From SKVL01 sp051745565 (GTDB lineage: Bacteria > Patescibacteriota > Minisyncoccia > Phycocordibacterales > CSBR16-193): 6,066 nt of DNA. Below the pieces are notes generated by a model, which saw only the letters and a list, made by a program, of their open reading frames with translations, was not told where the DNA came from and ran no database searches. Shown piece after piece: positions 1 to 5,628 of this stretch; positions within the stretch are counted from its first letter, which is position 1, and each line of letters starts with the position of its first letter. The position numbers and the translations under genes were made by a program. The stretch spans positions 1-6,066 of the forward strand of contig JBNJEF010000038.1 of assembly GCA_051745565.1 (NCBI GenBank), given 5' to 3'.

Positions 1-109
1 CAGATATTTATCTAGCGAGAGTGAGAAATTATCTGTTGAGGAAGAGGTTGACTTCGGAGAGAGCAAAACAGAAGAGGTGGATGAACAGGTGGTTGAGGGG
101 CAGGTGTAA
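1..109 (+). CDS. 3' end of an unidentified gene with an acidic C-terminal tail (partial)
   Basis: An open frame enters from the left edge (first full codon at position 2) and ends at TAA 107-109, leaving 35 visible residues. The tail is rich in Glu, Asp, Ser and Val (for example EEEVDFGES and ending VVEGQV) and has no hydrophobic helix, so it looks like a charged, probably disordered or soluble C-terminus. A second stop, TAG at 110-112, follows directly. Base composition (about 40% GC in the first 60 bases) resembles the genes on the right rather than the very AT-rich gene that follows 12 bases later. The close spacing suggests co-transcription with that gene. No family can be assigned from so little sequence. 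The frame is real as far as visible, but function is unknown. Confidence 0.6.
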   Translation, partial: RYLSSESEKLSVEEEVDFGESKTEEVDEQVVEGQV

Positions 110-110
110 T

Positions 111-116
111 AGAGGA
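111..116 (+). promoter_or_regulatory. Shine-Dalgarno sequence for the gene at 122
   Basis: AGAGGA lies 5 bases before the ATG at 122 and is a good match to the anti-Shine-Dalgarno sequence. It supports that start over the nearby ATG at 126, which is out of frame. It also shows that this gene is translated from a led transcript, probably the same mRNA as the gene ending at 109, unlike several genes further right that lack such a site. Confidence 0.6.
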
Positions 117-121
117 ATTAA

Positions 122-898
122 ATGAATGACGTAGTTAATATTTATAGAAAAAATACGACAAATATCGGTGATGAGTTTTCTAATCCTGAAAAGTATTTTG
201 ATTTTTTAAAAAATATTGAGACTATAGAGTTTACAGAAATGTCTCCTGAGTATCTTGCCAAATATGTAGAGAATAAGAACGTCATACTTGGTGGAGGGGG
301 ATTACTGGAACAGGAATATTTTAAAGATCATATGAAGTTTTTACTTGATTCTGATTTCAAGAATTTAATTGGATGGGGTATTGGTCATAATATGCATGGA
401 CGTTTAGATGCTCTATTTAGCAGTTATGATTACTTAGATAAATTTGATCTTTTGGGAGTTAGAGACAGTGTGCCTATTTTTGATTGGGTTCCTTGTTCTA
501 GTTGTATGCATTTCTTCTTTGATAAAGATTATGGAATAAAAAATGATATAGTTATTTATGAACATGAAAATTTTCCACTTAAAGAATGGAATACAGATTT
601 TCCCAAAAAAAAGAACAGCGACTCTTTTGAGGAAGTTGTGGAATTTTTAGGCAGTGCTCTATTAGTTATAACTAATAGTTATCATGGAGCATATTGGGCA
701 ACTCTGTTAGGGAGAAGAGTTTTGATCGCACAACCTTTTTCTTCCAAGTTTTTTAATTTTAAGCACCCATTGGTTGTTGCTAATAATTTTGATATTAAAG
801 ATATAGAAAATTTGCCGGTTTATCCAAAAGCGTTAGAGGAATGTAGAGAAAGAAATGTTAAATTTGCTGAGCTGGTGCGTGATTTGATTATTCATTAA
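122..898 (+). CDS. Polysaccharide pyruvyl transferase family protein
   Basis: This 258-residue protein has the hallmarks of the polysaccharide pyruvyl transferase family (PF04230 type), which transfers pyruvate from phosphoenolpyruvate to sugars as ketals, or acts in related surface-glycan modification. Visible motifs in order are NIGD (residues 14-17), the glycine-rich ILGGGGLL (55-62), GWGIGHN (84-90), GVRDS (112-116), a WVPCSSCMH segment (122-130) matching the family's 'PC-SC' motif, and TNSYHGAYWATLLGRRVL (184-201), the C-terminal 'SxHGxxWAxxLG' signature. There is no signal peptide or membrane helix, so it should be cytosolic. At 258 residues it is short for the family, with a compact second half, but no frameshift is seen. 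The gene is strikingly AT-rich (20-25% GC in sampled lines) compared with its neighbours, suggesting acquisition by transfer. The exact acceptor sugar, and whether it truly makes pyruvyl ketals, cannot be told. Confidence 0.85.
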   Translation: MNDVVNIYRKNTTNIGDEFSNPEKYFDFLKNIETIEFTEMSPEYLAKYVENKNVILGGGGLLEQEYFKDHMKFLLDSDFKNLIGWGIGHNMHGRLDALFSSYDYLDKFDLLGVRDSVPIFDWVPCSSCMHFFFDKDYGIKNDIVIYEHENFPLKEWNTDFPKKKNSDSFEEVVEFLGSALLVITNSYHGAYWATLLGRRVLIAQPFSSKFFNFKHPLVVANNFDIKDIENLPVYPKALEECRERNVKFAELVRDLIIH

Positions 899-902
899 AT
901 TA

Positions 903-908
903 TATAAT
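903..908 (+). promoter_or_regulatory. Possible -10 element for the gene at 953
   Basis: A perfect TATAAT sits just after the stop of the glycan gene, within a very AT-rich 54-base gap. Transcription would start near 915 and give a leader of about 38 bases, in which AGGG (943-946), 6 bases before the ATG at 953, could serve as a weak Shine-Dalgarno site. There is no convincing -35 at the right spacing and the region is AT-rich, so a chance match is quite possible. Confidence 0.35.
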
Positions 909-952
909 ATTAGTTCATTTTAATACTAAGTAAATTAACTTCAGGGCTTCTT

Positions 953-1852
953 ATGTTCAAATTTTCAAATCGGGAATTTTTCAAGGTTCTGTTAGTTTTA
1001 GGGGTTTTGCTTCTACTTTTGGCTTTTCTTCTCTATCGCACCGATGGTATTTTTACAGATGAAGAGGATCGGCGTGACACACCTCCTGTAACACAAGAGA
1101 ACACCATTCATTTTTCAAAAGCACCGGAGAGAGTGGGTGATGAGCTCTGGGTAAGGGGTGAGATCGATCATGTTTACATCTCTGATAACGGCAATTACTT
1201 TCTGAACTTCTGTTCCGATTTCAGAGATTGTCCTTTTAATGGGGTTATTTTTTCTAAGTACGCCCATCTTTTTGACGATATTGAGTCTTGGTCTGGTCAA
1301 GAGATCTATATTTACGGAACTGTTGGAACTTATGAAGGAAGACCTCAGATAATAGTTGAAAAGAGTGAGCAGATAAAAGTGGATACGGAAAAGATCTCTG
1401 AGGAGAATGGCACAGATTTAGCGGAGGTGGTCAGTGTTATAGATGGTGATACTATTTGGGTTGAAATTGACAAGGAGGCGGAATCGGTCAGGCTAATAGG
1501 TGTTGATGCGCCGGAATTGGAGGGGCCTCATTCCATGAAGGGGTGTTACGGGCCGGAATCTACGGCTTTTTTGGAAGAGCTTTTAAGTGATAGGAGTGTG
1601 GTTTTAAAGAGAGGAGAAGGGGTATCTGATCGGGATAAATACGGAAGACTTCTTCGTTTTGTTTATACCGATGAAGGAGAGGGGGTTAATGGTTTAATGA
1701 TAGAAGAGGGTTATGCTTTCGTTTACGGAACGGAGGATTTTGCCAAAATGGATGAGTTCAAGGAAATGGAAGATGAGGCTCGTAACTCTCGCAGGGGACT
1801 TTGGGGTGATGAGTGTGAGTACTATTTTCAATACCAACAGGGCGGTAGGTAA
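953..1852 (+). CDS. Membrane-anchored OB-fold / staphylococcal-type (thermonuclease) nuclease
   Basis: This 299-residue protein starts with a short basic stretch and one membrane helix (about residues 10-28), which should anchor it with the rest outside the cytoplasm. Residues about 60-145 form an OB-fold-like nucleic-acid-binding domain (VGDELWVRGEIDHVY, NYFLNF, then IYIYGTVGTYEGRPQIIVE), a type seen beside nuclease domains in other bacteria. Residues about 156-287 are a staphylococcal nuclease (SNase) domain. The catalytic set is intact: D164 and D166 in VIDGDT, R180, D185 and E188 in VRLIGVDAPE, and R232 in DKYGR. These correspond to D19, D21, R35, D40, E43 and R87 of the S. aureus enzyme. 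It should cleave DNA or RNA with calcium at the cell surface, perhaps for nucleotide scavenging or DNA uptake. Cysteines C87 and C93 in the OB domain and C198 and C288 in the nuclease part could form disulfides. The start is supported by AGGG six bases upstream and by the helix position. Confidence 0.88.
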   Translation: MFKFSNREFFKVLLVLGVLLLLLAFLLYRTDGIFTDEEDRRDTPPVTQENTIHFSKAPERVGDELWVRGEIDHVYISDNGNYFLNFCSDFRDCPFNGVIFSKYAHLFDDIESWSGQEIYIYGTVGTYEGRPQIIVEKSEQIKVDTEKISEENGTDLAEVVSVIDGDTIWVEIDKEAESVRLIGVDAPELEGPHSMKGCYGPESTAFLEELLSDRSVVLKRGEGVSDRDKYGRLLRFVYTDEGEGVNGLMIEEGYAFVYGTEDFAKMDEFKEMEDEARNSRRGLWGDECEYYFQYQQGGR

Positions 1853-1890
1853 GGGAAGTGTTTCCGGAGTTAGAGAGGAGAGAGCGGTTG

Positions 1891-1899
1891 TGTTATAAT
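1891..1899 (+). promoter_or_regulatory. Extended -10 promoter (TGTTATAAT) for a probably leaderless vanY-like mRNA
   Basis: TGTTATAAT combines the TGn extension with a perfect TATAAT (1894-1899). Transcription starting 7 bases after the hexamer would begin near 1906, only 2 bases before the ATG at 1908. There is no Shine-Dalgarno sequence between hexamer and ATG, so the mRNA is probably leaderless. No good -35 is seen (TTAGAG at 1870-1875 is weak), which is usual for extended -10 promoters. The same 9-mer recurs at 2853-2861. Confidence 0.6.
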
Positions 1900-1907
1900 G
1901 AGTATTA

Positions 1908-2840
1908 ATGGATAATTATGGTCTAAATAAAGAGGGTTCTTCCGATAAAAAGAGCAACCTGCCCTTTTTAGTTACTGTTTTGGTTGTAGTGGTGGTTGCG
2001 GGTGCGGCTATGGGTGCTATTGAGATATACTCTCTTAAGATAGAGATGGAAAGACTGCGAACTTCATACGGAAGCAGGGTTATGGATCTGGGTTCCGAGA
2101 TATTTTCTCTTAACCGAGAGAGAGAGGAGCTTATGGATGTTAATAAGGATCTAAGAAGAGACTTGAAAGAAGAACAGCGAACAGTCGGCTCGCTTTTGGA
2201 TAGATTGGAAGAGATGACCGGAGAGGTGGAAGAGATCAGGAAATTACAGGAGATAGATCCGGAGCTTTTGAAAAAGTATTCAAAGGTTTACTTTTTGAAT
2301 GAGAATTATGAACCTTCGGGTCTTGAGGAGATACCGGATAAGTATTTGGCCGTTACCAGAGATGAAGCGTATTTTCATGAGAAGGCATGGCCTTTCTTGC
2401 AGAGGATGTTAAGAAGCGCTGACAGAAGAGGTTTTGAACCCAGAGTCGTTTCCGGTTTTCGCTCTTTTGAAGAGCAGTCTGAACTTAAGCAGAAATATAA
2501 CGTTATATACGGAGAAGGAACCGCTAACCAATTCTCTGCTTCGCAAGGATACTCTGAGCATCAGCTAGGCACCGCGGTGGATCTTTCTGTGGAAGAAATG
2601 GAAGGGGCGCTGGGTGGATTTGATAATACGGAATTTTATGAATGGTTAAAAGATAACGCTCATAGGCATGGGTTTGTTTTATCTTATCCCGAGAATAATC
2701 CGTCTTATCAATTTGAGCCATGGCATTGGCGATTTGTGGGGGTAGATCTCGCTAAGGAGCTTCATGAGAGAGATATGTATTTTTATGATATGGAACAGAG
2801 AAAGATAGATGATTATAGGATCAAACTTTTTGATCGGTGA
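1908..2840 (+). CDS. vanY: Membrane-anchored VanY-type D-alanyl-D-alanine carboxypeptidase (M15B)
   Basis: The 310-residue protein has a short cytoplasmic N-terminus, one membrane helix (about residues 18-40), a charged heptad-rich coiled-coil region (about 42-115) and a C-terminal peptidase M15B/VanY domain (about 145-290). The zinc and catalytic motifs are complete: SEHQLGTAVD gives H218 and D225, and EPWHWR gives E270 (catalytic) and H273. The upstream SGFRSFEEQ (182-190) is also typical of the family. It should remove the terminal D-Ala from peptidoglycan stem peptides outside the membrane. The coiled coil may act as a spacer placing the enzyme in the wall, or drive oligomerisation. VanY is best known from vancomycin resistance, but here there is no vanHAX or vanRS nearby, so ordinary wall remodelling is more likely. 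D,D- versus L,D-specificity cannot be told. The start is fixed by the promoter 8 bases upstream and by the position of the membrane helix; translation is probably leaderless. Confidence 0.88.
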   Translation: MDNYGLNKEGSSDKKSNLPFLVTVLVVVVVAGAAMGAIEIYSLKIEMERLRTSYGSRVMDLGSEIFSLNREREELMDVNKDLRRDLKEEQRTVGSLLDRLEEMTGEVEEIRKLQEIDPELLKKYSKVYFLNENYEPSGLEEIPDKYLAVTRDEAYFHEKAWPFLQRMLRSADRRGFEPRVVSGFRSFEEQSELKQKYNVIYGEGTANQFSASQGYSEHQLGTAVDLSVEEMEGALGGFDNTEFYEWLKDNAHRHGFVLSYPENNPSYQFEPWHWRFVGVDLAKELHERDMYFYDMEQRKIDDYRIKLFDR

Positions 2841-2852
2841 TCTCCCGGTCGG

Positions 2853-2861
2853 TGTTATAAT
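2853..2861 (+). promoter_or_regulatory. Extended -10 promoter (TGTTATAAT) for the HPP-family gene
   Basis: This is an exact second copy of TGTTATAAT, with TATAAT at 2856-2861, starting 12 bases after the stop of the preceding gene. Predicted transcription start is near 2868, giving a leader of about 42 bases before the ATG at 2910. That leader holds the AGGGG Shine-Dalgarno sequence, so this transcript is led. TTGATC at 2830-2835 resembles a -35, but the 20-base spacer is too long to be convincing. Confidence 0.55.
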
Positions 2862-2895
2862 TTATGATATCCTTAATAGATAGCAGGAAAAGATC

Positions 2896-2900
2896 AGGGG
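2896..2900 (+). promoter_or_regulatory. Shine-Dalgarno sequence for the gene at 2910
   Basis: AGGGG lies 9 bases before the ATG at 2910. It supports this start over the upstream ATG at 2864, which is in another frame and would give only a 17-residue peptide. Confidence 0.5.
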
Positions 2901-2909
2901 ATCGTATTT

Positions 2910-3854
2910 ATGGCTAAAAAAATAACAAGAGATTCTATAATAGCCGGAGTGCTTGTAGCTTTTACGGTTGGGCTGATGGTTTTGGTTTTTAGTATCTTTG
3001 AGGATGCTGTCGGGCATGGCATAGCCATTGCTTCTCTGGCGGCTACTACAACCATAGTTGTCTTTCAGCATCGTACTCGGGCGGGGGATCCTAAAACCGT
3101 TGTTATCGGTTACGTGACGGCTGCGGCTATAGGTGTACTGGTGGGATTTTTACCGGAGTCTCTTTTGGTTTTGCAGGTGCTATTGGGTGTAGTGGTGTTA
3201 ATAGTTGTTCTTTTTACTTTAGATCGTATGCACCCGCCTGCCGCCGCTTATCTTTTCGGTTTTATACTCGGAGATTATGGTTTTGTTGAGTTTTTTTTGA
3301 CACTTATGGCCTTAATGGCCTTTTTTGTTTCCTTGGCGGTAACGGTCTTTCTCATAGAACAGGTCTCTCTCTTAGTCGGTTTTTCAAAGAAAGAGGGTGG
3401 AGAAAAAGGGAAGCCAAAAGGCTATTTTAGCTTAATGGAGTATTATGTAGATAAAGCCGTACCTTTTTTATTGGTCTTGCTTTTCGCTTCAATACTCTCG
3501 CAGTTTTTGTATCCTGAAGTATTGGAACCTTTTGGTCCATACTTTGATATGGTAGATCAGATAGTGATTCTTTTCCTGATCGTTGATCTGGGTTTTAAAT
3601 TCAAAGAAGCTTCTTCAGCCACGTCTTTTTTCCGTCGTTATTGGTTGGAATTGATCGCCGTTTTACCTTTTTTTATCGTGGTCCGTGCATTTCAGGGGTT
3701 GGCAGTTTCAGCTGAATTCTTGACCAAGGGGGCTCTTAGTATCCCCGTGGGTTCACAGACTTTCCTGCGGTTTCTTCGGCCCATGGCACGTTTCCCTAGA
3801 TTTTTAAGAATGCTTGATAATCTGGAGTCTCTCGGTGGTTTTAATAAAAAGTGA
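2910..3854 (+). CDS. HPP-family membrane protein fused to a poreless voltage-sensor-like domain
   Basis: This 314-residue integral membrane protein has two parts. Residues about 9-155 match the HPP family (PF04982 type): several hydrophobic helices, a conserved-looking IAIASLAATTTIVVF stretch (38-52), GDPKTVVIGYVTAAAIG (59-75), and the signature DRMHPPAAAY with H108-P109-P110. Some plant and cyanobacterial HPP proteins have been linked to nitrite transport; the substrate here is unknown. After a charged linker (159-170, KKEGGEKGKPKG, presumably cytoplasmic) come four further hydrophobic segments resembling S1-S4 of a voltage sensor: about 182-201, 212-229 (with acidic D213, D216, D226), 243-262 (FFRRYWLELIAVLPFF, like the channel S2-S3 turn and S3) and 284-303, which carries an arginine ladder R287, R290, R294, R297, R300. 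The protein stops at residue 314 without any pore helix pair. The HPP assignment is fairly firm. The voltage-sensor reading rests on pattern only; a plain amphipathic cytoplasmic helix is the alternative. The downstream Nudix gene is 11 bases away. Confidence 0.78.
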   Translation: MAKKITRDSIIAGVLVAFTVGLMVLVFSIFEDAVGHGIAIASLAATTTIVVFQHRTRAGDPKTVVIGYVTAAAIGVLVGFLPESLLVLQVLLGVVVLIVVLFTLDRMHPPAAAYLFGFILGDYGFVEFFLTLMALMAFFVSLAVTVFLIEQVSLLVGFSKKEGGEKGKPKGYFSLMEYYVDKAVPFLLVLLFASILSQFLYPEVLEPFGPYFDMVDQIVILFLIVDLGFKFKEASSATSFFRRYWLELIAVLPFFIVVRAFQGLAVSAEFLTKGALSIPVGSQTFLRFLRPMARFPRFLRMLDNLESLGGFNKK

Positions 3855-3857
3855 AGA

Positions 3858-3863
3858 TATAAT
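3858..3863 (+). promoter_or_regulatory. -10-like hexamer just before the Nudix gene (doubtful)
   Basis: A perfect TATAAT lies only 2 bases before the ATG at 3866. A normal transcription start 7 bases downstream would fall at about 3870, after the start codon, so it could not serve the gene in the usual way. No later in-frame ATG is available before residue 76. It resembles the leaderless promoters elsewhere in the window but is too close. With an 11-base gap to the preceding gene, co-transcription is more likely. Confidence 0.2.
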
Positions 3864-3865
3864 TT

Positions 3866-4453
3866 ATGGAATTAAAAAGACCAGAATCAGTTCAACCTAT
3901 TCCGGAAAACGCCGATCTGGTTTTTAAGGGTGAGCTTTTTGAAGTTTATCAGTGGGAAGAGGAGGCTTTTGATGGTAGTAAGCTTATTTTTGAAAAGGTA
4001 AAAAGACCCGACACCGTAGTGGTGTTTCCGGTGCTTAAAGATGGCAGAGTGGTGCTTGCCCAACAGGAGCAACCCGGGAAGAAGCCGTTTATGAGTGCTT
4101 TGGGCGGAAGAGTTAACGAAAAGGAAGATGTTCTGGTCGCGGCGGAGAGGGAGCTTTTGGAAGAAGGTGGGTATGAAGCGGAAACGTTCATTTTATGGGG
4201 AGCCGAGCATCCGGCTTCCAAAGTTGATTGGGTAGTGTATACTTTTGTTGCCAAGGGAGCAGAGAGGGTAAAAGAACCCGAGCTTGATGGAGGAGAGAGA
4301 ATAGAAACAAAACCGGTTACTTTTGATGAGTTTATGGAAGTTGTTTTGCGTGATGATTTTTCCGAGAAAATGGCTTGGAAGAAGGTGATGGAGGCCAAGG
4401 CTTCTCCGGAGAAAATGGCGGAGCTTAAAACCTTTTTTGATCCGCGTGTTTGA
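3866..4453 (+). CDS. Nudix hydrolase, ADP-ribose pyrophosphatase type
   Basis: The 195-residue cytosolic protein carries a complete Nudix box (GX5EX7REUXEEXGU) at residues 81-103: G81, E87, R95-E96-L97, E99-E100 and G102, with Tyr (Y103) at the final hydrophobic position. The glutamates bind the catalytic Mg2+. The preceding strands (TVVVFPVLKDGRVVLAQQEQP, about 50-70) and the ALGGR segment match ADP-ribose/sugar-nucleotide pyrophosphatases (NudF-like), which split nucleoside diphosphates linked to another moiety. The roughly 75-residue N-terminal region (VFKGELFEVYQWEEEAFDGS) is the beta-rich dimerisation part typical of that group. The substrate cannot be fixed; Nudix proteins vary widely. 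It starts 11 bases after the HPP gene and lacks a Shine-Dalgarno sequence. The membrane protein at 4483 follows after 29 bases. No functional link to its neighbours is evident. Confidence 0.87.
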   Translation: MELKRPESVQPIPENADLVFKGELFEVYQWEEEAFDGSKLIFEKVKRPDTVVVFPVLKDGRVVLAQQEQPGKKPFMSALGGRVNEKEDVLVAAERELLEEGGYEAETFILWGAEHPASKVDWVVYTFVAKGAERVKEPELDGGERIETKPVTFDEFMEVVLRDDFSEKMAWKKVMEAKASPEKMAELKTFFDPRV

Positions 4454-4468
4454 CCTCTCTGTGATAAC

Positions 4469-4474
4469 TAAAAT
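4469..4474 (+). promoter_or_regulatory. Possible -10 (TAAAAT) for a leaderless mRNA of the DUF2914 gene
   Basis: TAAAAT lies 8 bases before the ATG at 4483, the same distance as at 1894-1899. Transcription would start near 4481, 2 bases before the ATG, and there is no Shine-Dalgarno sequence in the AT-rich gap. TTGACC at 4450-4455 is a good -35 sequence, but the 13-base spacer is too short for this hexamer. Support is therefore mainly positional. Confidence 0.35.
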
Positions 4475-4482
4475 TATTTTAA

Positions 4483-5574
4483 ATGGTAAAAGTCGGCGTT
4501 GTTAAGATCAGACAATTTTATTCCCGTTATGAGCGCTTTCTTATTCCGGGAGCGCTTCTTTTGGGTGTCACAACTGACGCTTTACTTTTCAGCTCAATAA
4601 ATTTTCGTTTTGCTTTTACCATACTGTTCTTGCATTTTATTGTTTCCGGCTCGGTTATTGCCTTTATTCATTTATATAATGATGGCTTTTTCAGGTATGG
4701 GAAGGTATTAAGGTTGTTAAGGATCTTCTCCCCACTTGTTTTACAGTACACCTTCGGAGCACTTTTGTCGGGCTTTTTGATATTCTATTGGTTCTCGAGC
4801 TCCTTTATGGCCAGCTGGCCTTTTATATTCATTATCGTGGTCTTGATGGTCTCCAATGATCTTCTCAGGCGTTACTATCTTTGGGTGTATGTTCAGGTGG
4901 GAGTGTACTTTTTCATAACCTTTTCTCTGTTTGTTCTGGTGTTGCCTTTTATTGTAAAGAGTGTCGGAACCGTGGTTTTCTTAGTGGGTGGAGTTTTAAG
5001 TCTTTTTGTTATTGCTTTATATCTATATGCTCTTTCACGTTTTTTGCCCGAGATATATGAGAAGAGGCGGGGTTTTGTTTTTATTGTGGGATCTATTTTT
5101 ATTCTTATGAATGTTATGTACTTTACTAATGTCATTCCGCCGGTTCCGCTGAATTTGCGTGAAGCTGAAGTGGCGCATTTTATTGAAAGAGATAACGGAG
5201 ATTACCTTTTAAAAACGGAAGACAAAGACTTTTTTGCACATCTTATTCCGGGTAAAAGAGTACACCTTACAAAAGGAGATAGGTTGTATTTCTTCTCCTC
5301 GGTTTTCGCGCCGGCTTGGCTGGGAGCAGATATAGTTCATCACTGGCAGTATTATGATAGTGATCAGAGTAAATGGGTTACTCGTAGCCGAGTGAGTTTT
5401 CCTATAGTTGGAGGGCGAGGGGAAGGGTATCGCGGTTACTCTTTTATTGAAAATGTTACCGGTGGTAAATGGAGAGTGTCGGTGGAGAATTCCCGCGGTC
5501 AGGTCATCGGGAAAGAGAGTTTTCACGTTAAGATGGTGGACGAAAAACCTTCTTTTATATTTGAAAAACGTTAG
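4483..5574 (+). CDS. Seven-helix membrane protein with C-terminal DUF2914-like domain
   Basis: The 363-residue protein has about seven hydrophobic segments (roughly residues 19-38, 43-64, 82-104, 111-125, 134-156, 160-184 and 197-217), followed by a soluble domain of about 140 residues. The soluble part matches the DUF2914 pattern (PF11141): RLYFFSSVFAPAWLGADIVHHW (267-288, with paired His and Trp), RSRVSFPIVGGRGEGYRGYS (301-320), and GGKWRVSVENSRGQVIG (327-343), ending in a strand FHVKM (347-351). With seven helices and a short basic N-terminus that would be cytoplasmic, the domain is predicted to lie outside the cytoplasm, where it could bind a ligand or partner. Function is unknown. The family recurs in Patescibacteria-type genomes and elsewhere, supporting the taxonomic inference. 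Translation seems leaderless. It ends 54 bases before the efflux-type gene, with no proof that they work together. Confidence 0.82.
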   Translation: MVKVGVVKIRQFYSRYERFLIPGALLLGVTTDALLFSSINFRFAFTILFLHFIVSGSVIAFIHLYNDGFFRYGKVLRLLRIFSPLVLQYTFGALLSGFLIFYWFSSSFMASWPFIFIIVVLMVSNDLLRRYYLWVYVQVGVYFFITFSLFVLVLPFIVKSVGTVVFLVGGVLSLFVIALYLYALSRFLPEIYEKRRGFVFIVGSIFILMNVMYFTNVIPPVPLNLREAEVAHFIERDNGDYLLKTEDKDFFAHLIPGKRVHLTKGDRLYFFSSVFAPAWLGADIVHHWQYYDSDQSKWVTRSRVSFPIVGGRGEGYRGYSFIENVTGGKWRVSVENSRGQVIGKESFHVKMVDEKPSFIFEKR

Positions 5575-5593
5575 AAGATAGCTGTTGTTAATA

Positions 5594-5608
5594 AAAAAGG
5601 ATCTTTTT
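5594..5608 (+). terminator. Weak A/T hairpin, possible terminator after the DUF2914 gene
   Basis: AAAAAG (5594-5599) pairs with CTTTTT (5603-5608) around the 3-base loop GAT, 19 bases after the preceding stop, and the right arm is itself the T run. Stem strength is low (one G-C pair), so this would be at best a weak terminator. It sits just before the promoter at 5611, which is a sensible place for one. Confidence 0.25.
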
Positions 5609-5610
5609 AA

Positions 5611-5619
5611 TGTTATTAT
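5611..5619 (+). promoter_or_regulatory. Extended -10 promoter (TGTTATTAT) for a probably leaderless adaptor gene mRNA
   Basis: TGTTATTAT is one base from the TGTTATAAT copies at 1891 and 2853. The hexamer TATTAT (5614-5619) would give a start near 5626, 3 bases before the ATG at 5629. No Shine-Dalgarno sequence lies between. A second ATG at 5638 is in frame, but the first is favoured by leaderless geometry. Confidence 0.5.
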
Positions 5620-5628
5620 ATAAGTAAT

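Noticed and set aside
1853..1866. Short inverted repeat GGAA/TTCC after the nuclease stop as a terminator
   Set aside because: The stem is only four pairs and no T run follows.
1713..1898. 61-codon plus-strand open frame overlapping the end of the nuclease gene
   Set aside because: It overlaps the conserved C-terminal part of the SNase domain in another frame, has no ribosome binding site, and its end contains the promoter for the next gene.
1908..2840. Vancomycin resistance locus
   Set aside because: Only a VanY-like peptidase is present; no ligase, dehydrogenase, VanX or two-component regulator appears in the window, so a resistance role is not supported.
2864..2917. A 17-codon open frame (MISLIDSRKRSGDRIYG) after the promoter at 2853, overlapping the ATG at 2910 by 8 bases; possible leader peptide
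   Set aside because: The predicted transcription start (about 2868) falls after its ATG, it has no ribosome binding site, and the peptide has no attenuator-like residue run. Chance is the simpler reading.
3949..4398. 149-codon open frame on the minus strand inside the Nudix gene
   Set aside because: It mirrors codon structure of a well-supported Nudix gene, is rich in Ser and Thr as antisense shadows often are, and shows no domain or start signal.
4809..4820. Perfect 12-base palindrome GGCCAGCTGGCC followed by TTTT
   Set aside because: It lies inside a membrane-helix coding region (codons for Met-Ala-Ser-Trp-Pro) and leaves only a 4-pair stem once a loop is allowed, so it is neither a useful terminator nor a clear operator.
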